From Celeribacter neptunius (GTDB lineage: Bacteria; Pseudomonadota; Alphaproteobacteria; Rhodobacterales; Rhodobacteraceae), in contig NZ_FORH01000001.1 of the NCBI RefSeq assembly GCF_900113955.1, forward strand, positions 63,811 to 127,810: a stretch of 64,000 nucleotides of DNA, written 5' to 3'. Position 1 is the stretch's first letter. Every line of letters starts with the position of its first letter. Of the stretch, positions 8,862 through 19,345 are shown piece by piece. Made by a program: the position numbers and the translations under genes. The notes beneath the pieces are model-generated. The model had not been told where the DNA came from. It searched no databases and saw only the letters and a list, made by a program, of their open reading frames with translations.

Positions 8862-10480
8862 TCGACCAGCCTCAGTTCCGTCACCTTCGTGGCAATGGCC
8901 GAGAAGGCGTCGGCAATTTCCAAGCCATCGACATCATAGTAATGCGCATCCGAGGAGGCGCAGGATTTGAGCGCCGCTTCTGCATCGGTCGGGGCCTCGA
9001 AGCCGATGGTGAAGACCAGAATGCCTTTCTCCTTGGCGGCCGAGCAAATGGCGTCCAGCCGCGCGTTCTTGGTGGCATTGTTGACGCCGACCCGGGTCGC
9101 GCCGGTCCAGAAATAGTAGTCGCTGGAGTAGCGCGACGCCTGATAGCGCGTGTAGGCATGGTTCTCGACGGTGATCCGGCTCCAGACTTCCTCCCAGGTC
9201 AGCTGTACGGCATTGTTGCCGCCCCAGACCGAGGAGACGTAGCTGCCGGTCGACGGGACGTACCAGCAGTGCGAGTAGTAACAGGCGCTCGAGCGGGTCT
9301 CGAAGGAGAGTTTGCCATCTGCGGCCTGATAGATGTCGGAATAGCCGGTGCGGTAGCTGTCGGGCATGTAATATTGCGTGGTGTTCACACCATCGGTCAT
9401 CACCACCATCACCTTGAGCGACGAATTGGAACTGTCATAGGGGCGATCGCTCATGCCGGCCGAGACTTCGCCGGAGGTGACCAGGGCAGAGGTCAGGGTC
9501 TGGGCAGAGGAATCCAGCAGCGCGGCGCCCCATTTCACCCCGAGATCGATCGAGGTGTTGCCATCGGCCGAAAGCCCGGCGATTTTCGATTTGATCGTGT
9601 CCAGGGAATCCGACAGGGGCAGGATGTTGTTGCCGCTGTCCGGGTCGCAGACTTGCAGCCGGAGGCCATTGTCGAACCCGGTGTAATACCAGGGATCAAA
9701 ATGCATCGTCTGATGGTAGAGCGTGGCCGTGTCGATCGCGGTCGTGCTGAAATCGGTCGCGCCGAAATTGATGCAGTAGGAGGTGTCATGCCGGTCCGCG
9801 ATGTTGAATTCGCCCAGGATGGTCGCACCGGCGTTCACCTGGGTCGAATAGGGCACGACCGAGACCGAGACCGCCCCTTCGGCGGAATTGGCAAAGATCG
9901 TATCGGCGAAATCCTCGGCCGCGATCGTCAGGTTGTAGAACTTGTTATTGCTGTTCATCGAGTTCGAGACGTCGAGCACGAGAGAGATCTCGAGATTGGC
10001 GAGCCCCTGTTCGGCGGTGCCATGGCTCTTGAAACTCAGATCGTTGATGCCGGCGTAGCGCATGAAATAGGTCGGCAGATCGGCAGATACCCGTGCGGTC
10101 ACGGACCGTCCGTCCCCGGAGGTGACGGTCTCGACCGAGGCCAGATAGTCGAGCAGGCCGGCCTTGGCGAAGTAATCGGTGACCACGGCTTCCGCATCGA
10201 GGGTGCTGTCGAGATTGGCAGCGGCCAGGACCGATCGGTCCAGCGTGTTCTGTAGCTCGGCGCGCAGGGTTTCCTGGCGCATGATGTCGATCCCCATGCC
10301 CGCGAGCAGGAGGATGATCACGAACGTGAAGAGGCCGAAAACCGTCAGCGACCCCCGTTCGTCACGGATGTAGCGCTGCCGCAGGCGCCACAAGGCGGGC
10401 CTGGCTTTCGAACGCTTCGCGTCCCGGGCATGCATGCCCTTTTCATTCGCCGCTTTGCAGCTGAAATCTGTACCCAACAT
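8858..10480 (-). CDS. tadG: TadG-like protein with von Willebrand factor A domain
   Basis: First gene of the operon, 540 residues. After a basic N-terminus there is a TadG-type segment, ERGSLTVFGLFTFVIILLLA (about 41-60), then an exported region. The VWA domain carries a MIDAS, DVSNSMNS (DxSxS, about residue 171), and the later TDG (VVMTDGVN, about 360). Many Tyr, Ser and Trp residues lie in the 380-450 insertion. TadG proteins assist Flp pilus biogenesis or surface adhesion. The ATG at 10480 lacks a strong ribosome-binding site; an internal Met at codon 16 (10435) is an alternative. Its stop overlaps the start of the next gene. Confidence 0.8.
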   Translation of the reverse strand: MLGTDFSCKAANEKGMHARDAKRSKARPALWRLRQRYIRDERGSLTVFGLFTFVIILLLAGMGIDIMRQETLRAELQNTLDRSVLAAANLDSTLDAEAVVTDYFAKAGLLDYLASVETVTSGDGRSVTARVSADLPTYFMRYAGINDLSFKSHGTAEQGLANLEISLVLDVSNSMNSNNKFYNLTIAAEDFADTIFANSAEGAVSVSVVPYSTQVNAGATILGEFNIADRHDTSYCINFGATDFSTTAIDTATLYHQTMHFDPWYYTGFDNGLRLQVCDPDSGNNILPLSDSLDTIKSKIAGLSADGNTSIDLGVKWGAALLDSSAQTLTSALVTSGEVSAGMSDRPYDSSNSSLKVMVVMTDGVNTTQYYMPDSYRTGYSDIYQAADGKLSFETRSSACYYSHCWYVPSTGSYVSSVWGGNNAVQLTWEEVWSRITVENHAYTRYQASRYSSDYYFWTGATRVGVNNATKNARLDAICSAAKEKGILVFTIGFEAPTDAEAALKSCASSDAHYYDVDGLEIADAFSAIATKVTELRLVE

Positions 10481-10981
10481 GACACCGTCTCACTGTATGA
10501 GTGGTGCCCCCATATTCCCCAGTTATGCGTCAGATGGCCGGAGTTACCCCGTGCTTACACCCTTCACACAGGCCTATTTTGACTGTGGATTTACCATCGG
10601 TAAAGTGTCCGCAGTGGCGGCCTCGAAATGGTCATATTCTCCGCAGCGGAGGCGGGGAACGTCTGTCCAAAGCGTCTCAGGCACCATGATTTCGCCACAT
10701 CAGGCCCTGAAAAAGCCATCATTTCGAACGACTCCTGCCGCAATCCGATTCGTCTGAAGCGAAATCGCCGAGCTGCCGAGGGCATTTTGCGCTCTGTCGC
10801 GGGGGGCGATGCATCGCGCGCCGGACAGGAGAGGAGCGCCCAGAGACAGGAGGTCGGAGGCAGAAGGCGAGCGGCCGGGGGCTGGTGGCGGAGGCGCAGC
10901 GGCGGGCATGGGGGCTTTCGGGACCTTCTGCCGTTTGCCGCCTCTGGACCTTGGTCCGGATTTGGGAGAATACTTGCCTTC
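10481..10981. other. 501-bp intergenic region between tadG and dnaG
   Basis: This divergent-promoter region must serve the Tad operon leftward and dnaG rightward. It contains the palindrome described separately and a purine-rich GGAG-containing stretch about 10820-10900. I see no convincing gene, riboswitch or terminator in it. The in-frame extension of dnaG upstream of 10982 runs through this region but looks non-coding. Confidence 0.5.
10590..10604. promoter_or_regulatory. Palindrome TTTACC-ATC-GGTAAA, possible operator
   Basis: A perfect 6-3-6 palindrome lies 110 bp upstream of tadG. It is AT-richer than its surroundings. A regulator site for the Tad operon is plausible, but no protein can be named. 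Confidence 0.4.
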
Positions 10982-13012
10982 ATGTCACTACCCCCGGGAT
11001 TCTTGGATGAGCTGCGCAATCGCCTGTCGCTGACCGATGTGGTCGGCCGAAAGGTCATGTGGGATCAGCGCAAGTCCAACCCCGGCAAGGGCGACATGTG
11101 GGCGCCATGCCCGTTCCACCATGAAAAATCGGCCTCCTTCCATGTCAATGACAAGGATGGCTATTATTATTGTTTCGGCTGCCACGCCAAGGGCGATGCG
11201 ATCACCTTCGTGCGCGAGACCGAGAATGTCGGTTTCATGGAGGCGATCGAGATCCTCGCTCAGGAAGCCGGCATGCCGGTGCCGAAAGGCGACCCGAAGG
11301 CGCAGGAAAAGTCCGACAAGCGCGCCGAGCTGGCCGAGGTCAACGAGGCGGCGAACCGGTTCTTCCGGCTGTGTCTCAGCCAACAGGGCGGCGCGCAGGC
11401 CCGCGCCTATCTCGACAAGCGCGGGATGAAGCCCGAGACCCGCGAACGTTTCGAGATCGGCTTTGCCCCCTCCGGCAACGCGCTTTTGCGCGCGCTGAAG
11501 GATCAGGGGATTTCCGAGGATCTGGCGATCGAGGCCGGTGTCGCGGCACGGCCCGACGATGGCCGCAGCCCCTATGATTTCTTCCGCGACCGCATCACCT
11601 TTCCGATCCGCGATGCGCGTGGGCGGCTGATCTCCTTTGGGGGGCGGGCGATGGACCCGAACGCCCGGGCGAAATACCTGAACGGTCCCGAGCGGCTTTT
11701 GTTCGACAAGGGCAATGCGCTCTACAACCACGGACCGGCCCGCGCCGGCTGTGGCAAGGGCCAGACGCTTGTGGTGGCCGAGGGCTATATGGATGTGATC
11801 GCCATGGCCGAAGCGGGCTTTGACGCCACCGTGGCGCCGCTGGGCACCGCCATCACCGAGCGGCAATTGCAGCTGATGTGGCGCATGTCGGATGAGCCGG
11901 TGATTGCGCTCGATGGTGACAAGGCGGGCTTGCGCGCCGCGTATCGCGTGATCGATCTCGCCATGCCATTGCTCGAAGCCGGCAAGGGGCTGCGCTTTGC
12001 CATTCTGCCGGAGGGGCAGGACCCGGACGAGCTGATCAAGGAGAAGGGCCGCGAGGCGATGCAGGAGGTGCTGGATGGCGCCCTGCCGATGGTCGCGCTC
12101 CTGTGGCGGCGCGAGACCGAGGGCAAGGTCTTTGACAGTCCCGAACGCCGCGCCGCGCTCGACAAGAGCCTGCGCAACACCATCCGTCCGATCACCGATG
12201 CTTCGATCAAGCGCCATTACGGCGAGATCCTCAAGGACATGCGCTTCGAACTGTTCCGCGGCAAGCGCAGCGACGGTGAGCAGGGTGGCTTTCAGGATGG
12301 CGGTTTTCAGGAGGGAAGGTTTCAGGGCGGCGGGCGGCAAGGCGGCAGCGTGCGCCCGCCATGGAACCCCGCGGGTCGCGGTGGACGCTTCGGCAAACAG
12401 ATCGCCGTGCCGACCGAGGGCGCCAAGGCGTCGATGATCGTCGCCGGCGATGAGGCGCAGGCGGATCTGATGCGCGAGGCGGTGGTTCTGGCGGTGCTGA
12501 TCGCCAATCCCGGTCTGGCGATGGAGTTCCTGACCCAGCTCGAGGCGCTGCACCCGCGCACCGAAGACCATGCGGTGCTCCTGCATGCGATCCTCACCCA
12601 TGCCGAGGAGGAGGATACGGAGACCTTGCGGGAAAATGTGATCGCCCTGGCGGGGCGTCCGGCCCTTGACCGGCTGATGTCGCATCCCCATGTGCAGATC
12701 ACGCCCCCGGTGCGGCGACCCGACCGCGAGGTGGCGCAGATGTGCCTGACCGAGGAGCTGGCCAAGCTCAAGGCGCGACGCGGCTATCAGGCGGAGCTCG
12801 ACGAAGGGCTCGCGGATATGCTCGCGGCCGAGGATGAAATGGTGACCTGGCGGCTGAGACAGGCCGCCGAGGCCCGCAACAAGGCGACGAAGGCGGAGGC
12901 CGAGGACAAGACCGAGTTCGACACGGCAGACAATGGATTGGAATTGTCGCGCAGTGAACGCGACGCCTTCCGCGCGCTTCTGGACCGAATCGCGCCCGGG
13001 CGCGGCAAGTGA
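10982..13012 (+). CDS. dnaG: DNA primase
   Basis: Synthesises RNA primers at the replication fork together with the DnaB helicase. The 676-residue protein has an N-terminal zinc-binding domain with CPFHHEKSASF and CFGCHAKGD (about residues 40-68), the catalytic core with TOPRIM motifs VVAEGYMDVI (about 265) and DGDKAG (about 310), and a C-terminal helicase-interaction domain. Between core and C-terminal domain (about 435-465) lies a Gly/Gln/Phe-rich linker with repeated GGFQ-type units. The start at 10982 begins the conserved MSLPPGFLDELR; upstream in-frame codons are not primase-like. rpoD follows, the usual dnaG-rpoD order. Confidence 0.95.
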   Translation: MSLPPGFLDELRNRLSLTDVVGRKVMWDQRKSNPGKGDMWAPCPFHHEKSASFHVNDKDGYYYCFGCHAKGDAITFVRETENVGFMEAIEILAQEAGMPVPKGDPKAQEKSDKRAELAEVNEAANRFFRLCLSQQGGAQARAYLDKRGMKPETRERFEIGFAPSGNALLRALKDQGISEDLAIEAGVAARPDDGRSPYDFFRDRITFPIRDARGRLISFGGRAMDPNARAKYLNGPERLLFDKGNALYNHGPARAGCGKGQTLVVAEGYMDVIAMAEAGFDATVAPLGTAITERQLQLMWRMSDEPVIALDGDKAGLRAAYRVIDLAMPLLEAGKGLRFAILPEGQDPDELIKEKGREAMQEVLDGALPMVALLWRRETEGKVFDSPERRAALDKSLRNTIRPITDASIKRHYGEILKDMRFELFRGKRSDGEQGGFQDGGFQEGRFQGGGRQGGSVRPPWNPAGRGGRFGKQIAVPTEGAKASMIVAGDEAQADLMREAVVLAVLIANPGLAMEFLTQLEALHPRTEDHAVLLHAILTHAEEEDTETLRENVIALAGRPALDRLMSHPHVQITPPVRRPDREVAQMCLTEELAKLKARRGYQAELDEGLADMLAAEDEMVTWRLRQAAEARNKATKAEAEDKTEFDTADNGLELSRSERDAFRALLDRIAPGRGK

Positions 13013-13257
13013 ATCACCCGCCCTGCGTGCGCCCTATGCGACAGAAGCGTGACACTGGCGCAGCAAGTGGTAAGGAAATATGGGTATTCGGGTGGCGAAT
13101 CGCCGATTCGCATGACATGATTCGTTCGATCGGCCGCATGCGGTCGTAAAACCGGCGCTGGGGCCGGATCGAGCAAGATCGACCAAGATCGGAATGGGGG
13201 CTCCCCTGGCCACGGCCAAGGCACCGTTCCCGTGACGTGAAATGAGGAGAGAGCCGC

Positions 13258-15255
<1,998 letters not shown>

Positions 15256-15261
15256 TTTAAT

Positions 15262-15290
15262 AGGCGCTCTGAGGAGCGCCTTTTATTTTT
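15262..15290 (+). terminator. Intrinsic terminator of rpoD
   Basis: AGGCGCTC (15262-15269) and GAGCGCCT (15274-15281) form an 8-bp stem with a TGAG loop, followed by TTTATTTTT. It lies seven bases after the rpoD stop. Confidence 0.92.
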
Positions 15291-15343
15291 CTCGCTTTTG
15301 TGAGGTGCTGAGGCATAATTCCCTTATTTTATTGGAGGGAAAT

Positions 15344-15667
15344 ATGGCTTTTACATATCGGGAAACCCAAATTGTTAAAGGGATGCTTGATCGAGGAGAT
15401 AAGCAACATGACATCGCGTCGTATTTCGGGGTGAATGGTGGGAGAGTTGCTGAGGTTTCCACAGGGAAGTGCGATTATCCCAATGCGCAACCTTTTCCAG
15501 AGGCTAAGCTCCCCCCGCCGGGGTCTTATGTTGGGGCAAAAACGGTCTTTGAAATTAAAGAAGTTCTGCTGGAAGCGAGAGAATTGATCGAGGAGGCGGG
15601 TAACCCGGAAGGTGATGGGGCGGTTGCCATAGACGCAATTGATACAGCAATAGAAAAACTGGATTGA
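15344..15667 (+). CDS. Small helix-turn-helix-like protein of unknown function
   Basis: A protein of 107 residues. The N-terminal 40 residues contain IVKGMLDRGDKQHDIASYFG and VNGGRVAEV, a helix-turn-helix-like pattern recurring in many small alphaproteobacterial proteins, where it suggests DNA binding. The rest is helical and acidic. The start at 15344 has an excellent site, TTGGAGGGA. The gene is visibly richer in A and T than its neighbours, suggesting recent acquisition or relaxed codon use. It sits alone between the rpoD terminator and a hairpin-rich repeat. No specific function can be assigned. Confidence 0.65.
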   Translation: MAFTYRETQIVKGMLDRGDKQHDIASYFGVNGGRVAEVSTGKCDYPNAQPFPEAKLPPPGSYVGAKTVFEIKEVLLEARELIEEAGNPEGDGAVAIDAIDTAIEKLD

Positions 15668-16003
15668 ATGGTCTCTTGCGCGGAACAAGGCCGTAGGCCG
15701 CCGCGCATCGGTCATGCTGAAAGCATGCCTCCGGCATGACCCGTCCGTCGCACCAAAGGTGCGCCACAAATAGTCGGCACGCCTTTGGCGTGACGGTCTG
15801 GCGATTTTGATGGGGCACAGCCTATTTCAAACGTCCGACGGATTTGGTGGGCATAAACTGCCCCGTTCATCCGTTTCGTCGCCATCCCCCGGTCAGGCGT
15901 TGCGCGGCTTCGCTCCAGTCTCGAAAGAGGAAAGGGTCGGCGATCCCCACCTTGCACTCCCATCGCTCTCGTTCCACACTGGCCTCCCAAACAGGAGGCC
16001 CCC
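15668..16003. other. 336-bp intergenic region with repeat element
   Basis: The first half is the hairpin-rich repeat annotated separately. The second half leads to the HlyU-family gene and has a purine-rich ribosome-binding site just before it. No other gene is supported; minus-strand open frames here read as translated repeat. Confidence 0.5.
15686..15792. repeat. Hairpin-rich dispersed repeat, copy 1
   Basis: The 27 bases at 15686-15712 match 33602-33628 with three differences. They are followed by small hairpins in series: CATGC-TGAAA-GCATG (15713-15727), CATGCC-TCC-GGCATG (15724-15738), GCACC-AAA-GGTGC (15750-15762) and CACGCC-TTT-GGCGTG (15778-15792). Both copies later reach GGCGATTTTG. 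Its structure resembles REP/BIME-like elements; no known family is assigned. Confidence 0.6.
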
Positions 16004-16306
16004 ATGTCGCTCTTTTCCAAACTCTTCGGTGGTAAATCCGCTGACACATCCGGTTCAGACGCCGCCTCCAAGCCGACTGCCGAACCCGTCCTCTATGGCG
16101 ATGATTTCCTGATCTTCCCGGAGCCGATCAAGGAGGCGAGCGGCTACCGCGTCGCCGCCCGGATCGAGAAGGAGATCGATGGCGAGGTGAAAGTGCATGA
16201 GATGATCCGGGCCGACACCATGGCCTCAAAGGAAGATGCGGAACAGGGGAGCCTGATGAAGGCACAGATGTTCATCGATCAGATGGGCGAGGCGATGTTC
16301 GACTGA
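16004..16306 (+). CDS. HlyU family protein
   Basis: A protein of 100 residues matching the HlyU family: basic N-terminus MSLFSKLFGGK, a variable linker, then the conserved core DFLIFPEPIKEASGYRVAARIEKE and HEMIRADTMASKEDAEQ. In Vibrio HlyU is a transcriptional regulator of haemolysin genes, but this alphaproteobacterial branch is shorter and its role is unproven. It is a single gene, with the convergent qorB-like gene downstream. The start is set by the conserved N-terminus. Confidence 0.8.
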   Translation: MSLFSKLFGGKSADTSGSDAASKPTAEPVLYGDDFLIFPEPIKEASGYRVAARIEKEIDGEVKVHEMIRADTMASKEDAEQGSLMKAQMFIDQMGEAMFD

Positions 16307-16328
16307 CCGCCCCGCCGGGGTCTTGCGC

Positions 16329-17180
16329 TCAGAGCGCCGCTTTCACCGTCTCGGCAATCGGCTCGGTCGGGTGACCGATCAGTTTCGAAAGCGTGTGGCT
16401 GTCATCGAACAGCGCGCCCTTGGCGGCTTTCGCATCCGAATCCGCCAGGATTGCGGCGAAGGGGGCGGGCAGGCCCGCGCCGACCAGCGCTTCGGCAAAG
16501 GCGGCTTCGGGCATGTCGGTGTAGGACACTTCCTTGCCGGACAGGTCGGTGACGATGCCGGCATAGTCGGCGAGGCTGAAAGCAGCGTCTCCCGCCAGTT
16601 CCAGCACCTCACCATCATGACCGCCGGCCAGCACGATGGCGGCGGCTTCGGCAAAGTCCTGACGCGAGGCGGTGGCGAACGTCCCGTCGCCTGCGGCGCC
16701 GAAATGCTGACCGAGCTCCAGATCCTGCGCCAGTGTCATGGTTATATTCTCGGAATACCAGCCATTGCGCAGGAGCGTATGAGGGATGCCGCTCTCGACG
16801 AGGGCCGTCTCGGTGGCGAGATGCTCCTCGGCCAGCGCCATATCGCCGGTGTCGGCCTTGAGGATCGACGTGTAGGCGATGAACGCCACGCCCGCGGCCT
16901 TGGCGGCCTTGATGACATTGCCATGTTGCACGGCGCGCTGGCCGACTTCCGACGACGAGATCAGCAGCAGGCGGTCGACGCCGGCAAACGCCGCCGCGAG
17001 CGCGGTCGCATCGGTGTAGTCACCGCGACGGGTGGCGATGCCTTTTGCGGCAAAGCTTTCGGCGGCTTTGTCGGAGCGCACGAGGGCAAGGATGTCATCC
17101 TTGGCGACCAGCGTGGCGAGATGATCGACGACACGCTGGCCGAGCTGGCCGGAGGCGCCGGTGACGAGATATGTGGTCAT
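16329..17180 (-). CDS. qorB: NAD(P)H:quinone oxidoreductase, QorB/YtfG type
   Basis: Atypical short-chain-fold oxidoreductase (NmrA-like) reducing quinones with NAD(P)H. The 283-residue protein shows the Rossmann start [15 protein letters not shown], the conserved [28 protein letters not shown] (in two segments about 90-118), FIAYTSIL and LRNGWYSEN, all closely matching E. coli YtfG. It is divergent from an HxlR regulator gene, the arrangement of ytfG/ytfH in E. coli, which supports regulation by that neighbour. Start codons of the pair are about 125 bp apart. Confidence 0.92.
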   Translation of the reverse strand: MTTYLVTGASGQLGQRVVDHLATLVAKDDILALVRSDKAAESFAAKGIATRRGDYTDATALAAAFAGVDRLLLISSSEVGQRAVQHGNVIKAAKAAGVAFIAYTSILKADTGDMALAEEHLATETALVESGIPHTLLRNGWYSENITMTLAQDLELGQHFGAAGDGTFATASRQDFAEAAAIVLAGGHDGEVLELAGDAAFSLADYAGIVTDLSGKEVSYTDMPEAAFAEALVGAGLPAPFAAILADSDAKAAKGALFDDSHTLSKLIGHPTEPIAETVKAAL

Positions 17181-17304
17181 GTCTATTCCCTTTTGGGTTC
17201 ATTTCGGATACAGGTCTCAATTAGAGACCTTTTGTCGATCTGAAAAGGAGGCACTTTTCCGGTCCAAGGTAACAGCAAGGGAACCACCCGGAGGGAGCGT
17301 GGAG

Positions 17305-17694
17305 ATGCGAGATGCCGCCCAAACCCGTCTTGAAGCCTGGAAAGCCCAGGGGTTCGATTTTCAGGCCTGCCCGGTGCGGCAGGTGCTCGACCATGTCGCG
17401 GCGAAATGGACCTCGCTCATCCTGTTGGAGCTGGAAAACGGCCCGCAGCGGTTCAACGCGCTGGGGCGCGCCTTGCCGGATATTTCCAAGCGCATGCTGA
17501 CCCAGTCCTTGCGCGATCTGGAGCGCGACGGGCTTGTCCGGCGCGAGGTCTTTGACACCAAGCCGCCCTCGGTGAGCTACAGTCTCACCGATCTCGGGGC
17601 CTCCTTTCTGACGCCGCTGCACGGGCTGATCGACTGGGCCAGCGAGGCGATGCCGGTGATTTCTGAGGCACGTCTGGTCTTCGACGACAATTGA
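17305..17694 (+). CDS. HxlR family transcriptional regulator
   Basis: Winged-helix regulator of 129 residues. The family pattern is clear: [23 protein letters not shown], then [29 protein letters not shown] and YSLTDLG. The single Cys (about 22) precedes the DNA-binding domain at the position that in related regulators (QorR, YodB, HypR) senses quinones or electrophiles. It is divergent to the quinone reductase, its probable target. Chosen start ATG 17305 has GAGGG nine bases upstream; GTG 17299 is possible. Confidence 0.9.
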   Translation: MRDAAQTRLEAWKAQGFDFQACPVRQVLDHVAAKWTSLILLELENGPQRFNALGRALPDISKRMLTQSLRDLERDGLVRREVFDTKPPSVSYSLTDLGASFLTPLHGLIDWASEAMPVISEARLVFDDN

Positions 17695-17699
17695 TCGAC

Positions 17700-17708
17700 T
17701 TATCCACA
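17700..17708 (+). promoter_or_regulatory. Perfect DnaA box TTATCCACA
   Basis: The nine bases match the DnaA consensus exactly, right after the HxlR gene. A single box is not an origin. A second perfect box lies on the other strand about 1.6 kb away, upstream of nrdR. Confidence 0.5.
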
Positions 17709-17792
17709 GATTTCTGATCCGGCCCTGAGGCTTCGTTAAGCATTCCCCTGTTCTCTTGCAGAGAGGTATCGGAACGCACGGGGGATCGTCGC

Positions 17793-18149
17793 ATGAAGTC
17801 ACGGATCACAGGTCTTGCTCTTGGGCTTGTTGCGATGGCCGGTGCCGCGCCCTTTCTGTCCCGGACGGACGCGGGTGAGAGCATGGTAATTGCGCCCGTT
17901 GTGCGCCCGATCATCCGCATGGCCGAGGCGATCGTCTCGCCCGATCCGCTACGAGAAGTGGTCGATGTTGCGCCGGTCAGTGCGGAGGCGCCGGAGGTCG
18001 TCGTGATCAGGGTGCCGGTGGCAGATCTTGCGCGCTGCATCGAGACGCTTGATCAGGTCTTCCTGTCCCCGATCGAGGCGGCGGAGGTGCAAAGCGTCTC
18101 TCTGAGCCCCGAAAACGTCGGACCCATCGTCCGCTGCGAAGCGGGGTGA
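17793..18149 (+). CDS. Small secreted protein of unknown function
   Basis: A protein of 118 residues with a signal-peptide-like N-terminus (MKSRITGLALGLVAMAGAAP, cleavage probably about residue 20-28). The mature part is rich in Val, Pro and Glu and has two Cys (about 83 and 115). ATG at 17793 follows GGGGGATCGTCGC. I recognise no domain. It may form a unit with the next secreted protein gene, 73 bp downstream. Confidence 0.55.
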   Translation: MKSRITGLALGLVAMAGAAPFLSRTDAGESMVIAPVVRPIIRMAEAIVSPDPLREVVDVAPVSAEAPEVVVIRVPVADLARCIETLDQVFLSPIEAAEVQSVSLSPENVGPIVRCEAG

Positions 18150-18222
18150 GGGCCGCTTAACGCTTTCCCATCGCCGCCCCGTCGGGCTACAATCCTTCCG
18201 GTGCGATGATGCGGAGGTGCCA

Positions 18223-18774
18223 GTGAAACGACTGTCTTATGCGGCGCTGCTGGGCGCTTGTCTGGTCCATGTGAGCCTGGCTCAGCCCGTTCAGGCCGAA
18301 CCAGGCTCGACCGAAGAGGTGCCGCTGTTCCACTGCGGTTTCGCCAATGGCAAGAGCGTCACGCTCGATGCCGGAATAGACGGTGCCGGACTAGAGGGGC
18401 TGCGCTACCGGTTCGGTCGTCCCGGCAAAATGCCGGAGCTGGAAGTGTTCCGCCCCTATGAAGAGGTCCGGGTCACCCCCTGGCCCGGTGTCGGCCGCAG
18501 CATCTGGGAGGATCTCAGCCTCACGAACGGCGATTATAGCTATCGGATCTGGGGCAGTCTGGACAAGGAGAAAGCGGTCGAGGAGGCGGCGGATGCGCTT
18601 GCCGGCGGGGTGATCGTCGAGCAGGGGGAGCACGAGATCGCAAGGCTCGACTGCCTGCCCGAGAGTGTCAGCTACACGGTGTTCAGCTTTGCCGACACCT
18701 ATGCGGAGGCGGGCTACTGCTGGGATTTCGAGCATGAGAGCTGGCGCCGCGACGAGGCGGGGAGCTGTCCATGA
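18223..18774 (+). CDS. Hypothetical secreted protein
   Basis: A protein of 183 residues with a signal peptide (VKRLSYAALLGACLVHVSLA, probable cleavage about 23-27), a beta-rich mature domain with Cys about 39, 152, 174 and 181 that could form disulfides, and many aromatic residues. GTG at 18223 has GGAGG five bases upstream; GTG 18217 overlaps that site and is rejected. Its stop overlaps the yjbQ start (ATGA), so the two are co-translated. No family recognised. Confidence 0.7.
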   Translation: MKRLSYAALLGACLVHVSLAQPVQAEPGSTEEVPLFHCGFANGKSVTLDAGIDGAGLEGLRYRFGRPGKMPELEVFRPYEEVRVTPWPGVGRSIWEDLSLTNGDYSYRIWGSLDKEKAVEEAADALAGGVIVEQGEHEIARLDCLPESVSYTVFSFADTYAEAGYCWDFEHESWRRDEAGSCP

Positions 18775-19190
18775 GCCACCGCCTGTTCGAGATCGACACC
18801 CACGGGCCCGGCCTCTACGAGTTCACGCGGGATCTGGCACGCTGGGTGGCGGGCGAGGGGCCGATGGAGGCGGCGCTGACCTTGATGGTGCAGCACACCT
18901 CGGCCTCGCTCGTCATTCAGGAGAATGCCGACCCGGAAGTGCAAAGCGACCTGCGCGCCTATTTCCATCGCCTAGTGCCGCCCAGCACCGATCCCTCGAT
19001 GGCCTATCTGACCCATACCTATGAGGGGCCGGACGATATGCCGGCCCATATCAAGTCGGCACTGTTGCCGACAACCATGACCATTCCTGTCATTTCCGGG
19101 CGTATGGCGCTCGGAACTTGGCAAGGAGTATACCTTTTCGAACATCGCACCCGGCCACACCAAAGACGCGTGCTGGCCCTCATGCGTTAG
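18771..19190 (+). CDS. yjbQ: YjbQ family protein (UPF0047)
   Basis: Small trimeric protein of 139 residues. Family hallmarks: LTLMVQHTSASLVIQENADPEV (about 37-58) and the C-terminal GTWQGVYLFEHR. Members have weak secondary thiamine-phosphate synthase activity and are often annotated so; the physiological role is unsettled. The conserved HTSAS and late EHR segments form the probable metal/active site. It is translationally coupled to the preceding secreted protein, which is unusual for a cytoplasmic enzyme. Confidence 0.9.
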   Translation: MSHRLFEIDTHGPGLYEFTRDLARWVAGEGPMEAALTLMVQHTSASLVIQENADPEVQSDLRAYFHRLVPPSTDPSMAYLTHTYEGPDDMPAHIKSALLPTTMTIPVISGRMALGTWQGVYLFEHRTRPHQRRVLALMR

Positions 19191-19284
19191 GCGGGGCGGT
19201 CGAGAGCGGGGATAAAACCGATGCCACTACATCTTGGGATTAAAATTTAAACTACCCAAATTCTAGGCGGCCCCCTATAGTGCC

Positions 19285-19293
19285 TGTGGATAA
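19285..19293 (-). promoter_or_regulatory. Perfect DnaA box upstream of nrdR
   Basis: TGTGGATAA is the exact reverse complement of the DnaA consensus and lies about 53 bp before the nrdR start, within the likely promoter region. It could tie nrdR transcription to replication. Confidence 0.5.
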
Positions 19294-19345
19294 CTGGGAC
19301 AGAGAGCCCAGATTGACGAGGCAGAGATGAGATAAGGGGGCGCTT

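Noticed and set aside
17700-19293. Replication origin
   Set aside because: Only two DnaA boxes 1.6 kb apart, no AT-rich unwinding region or clustering.
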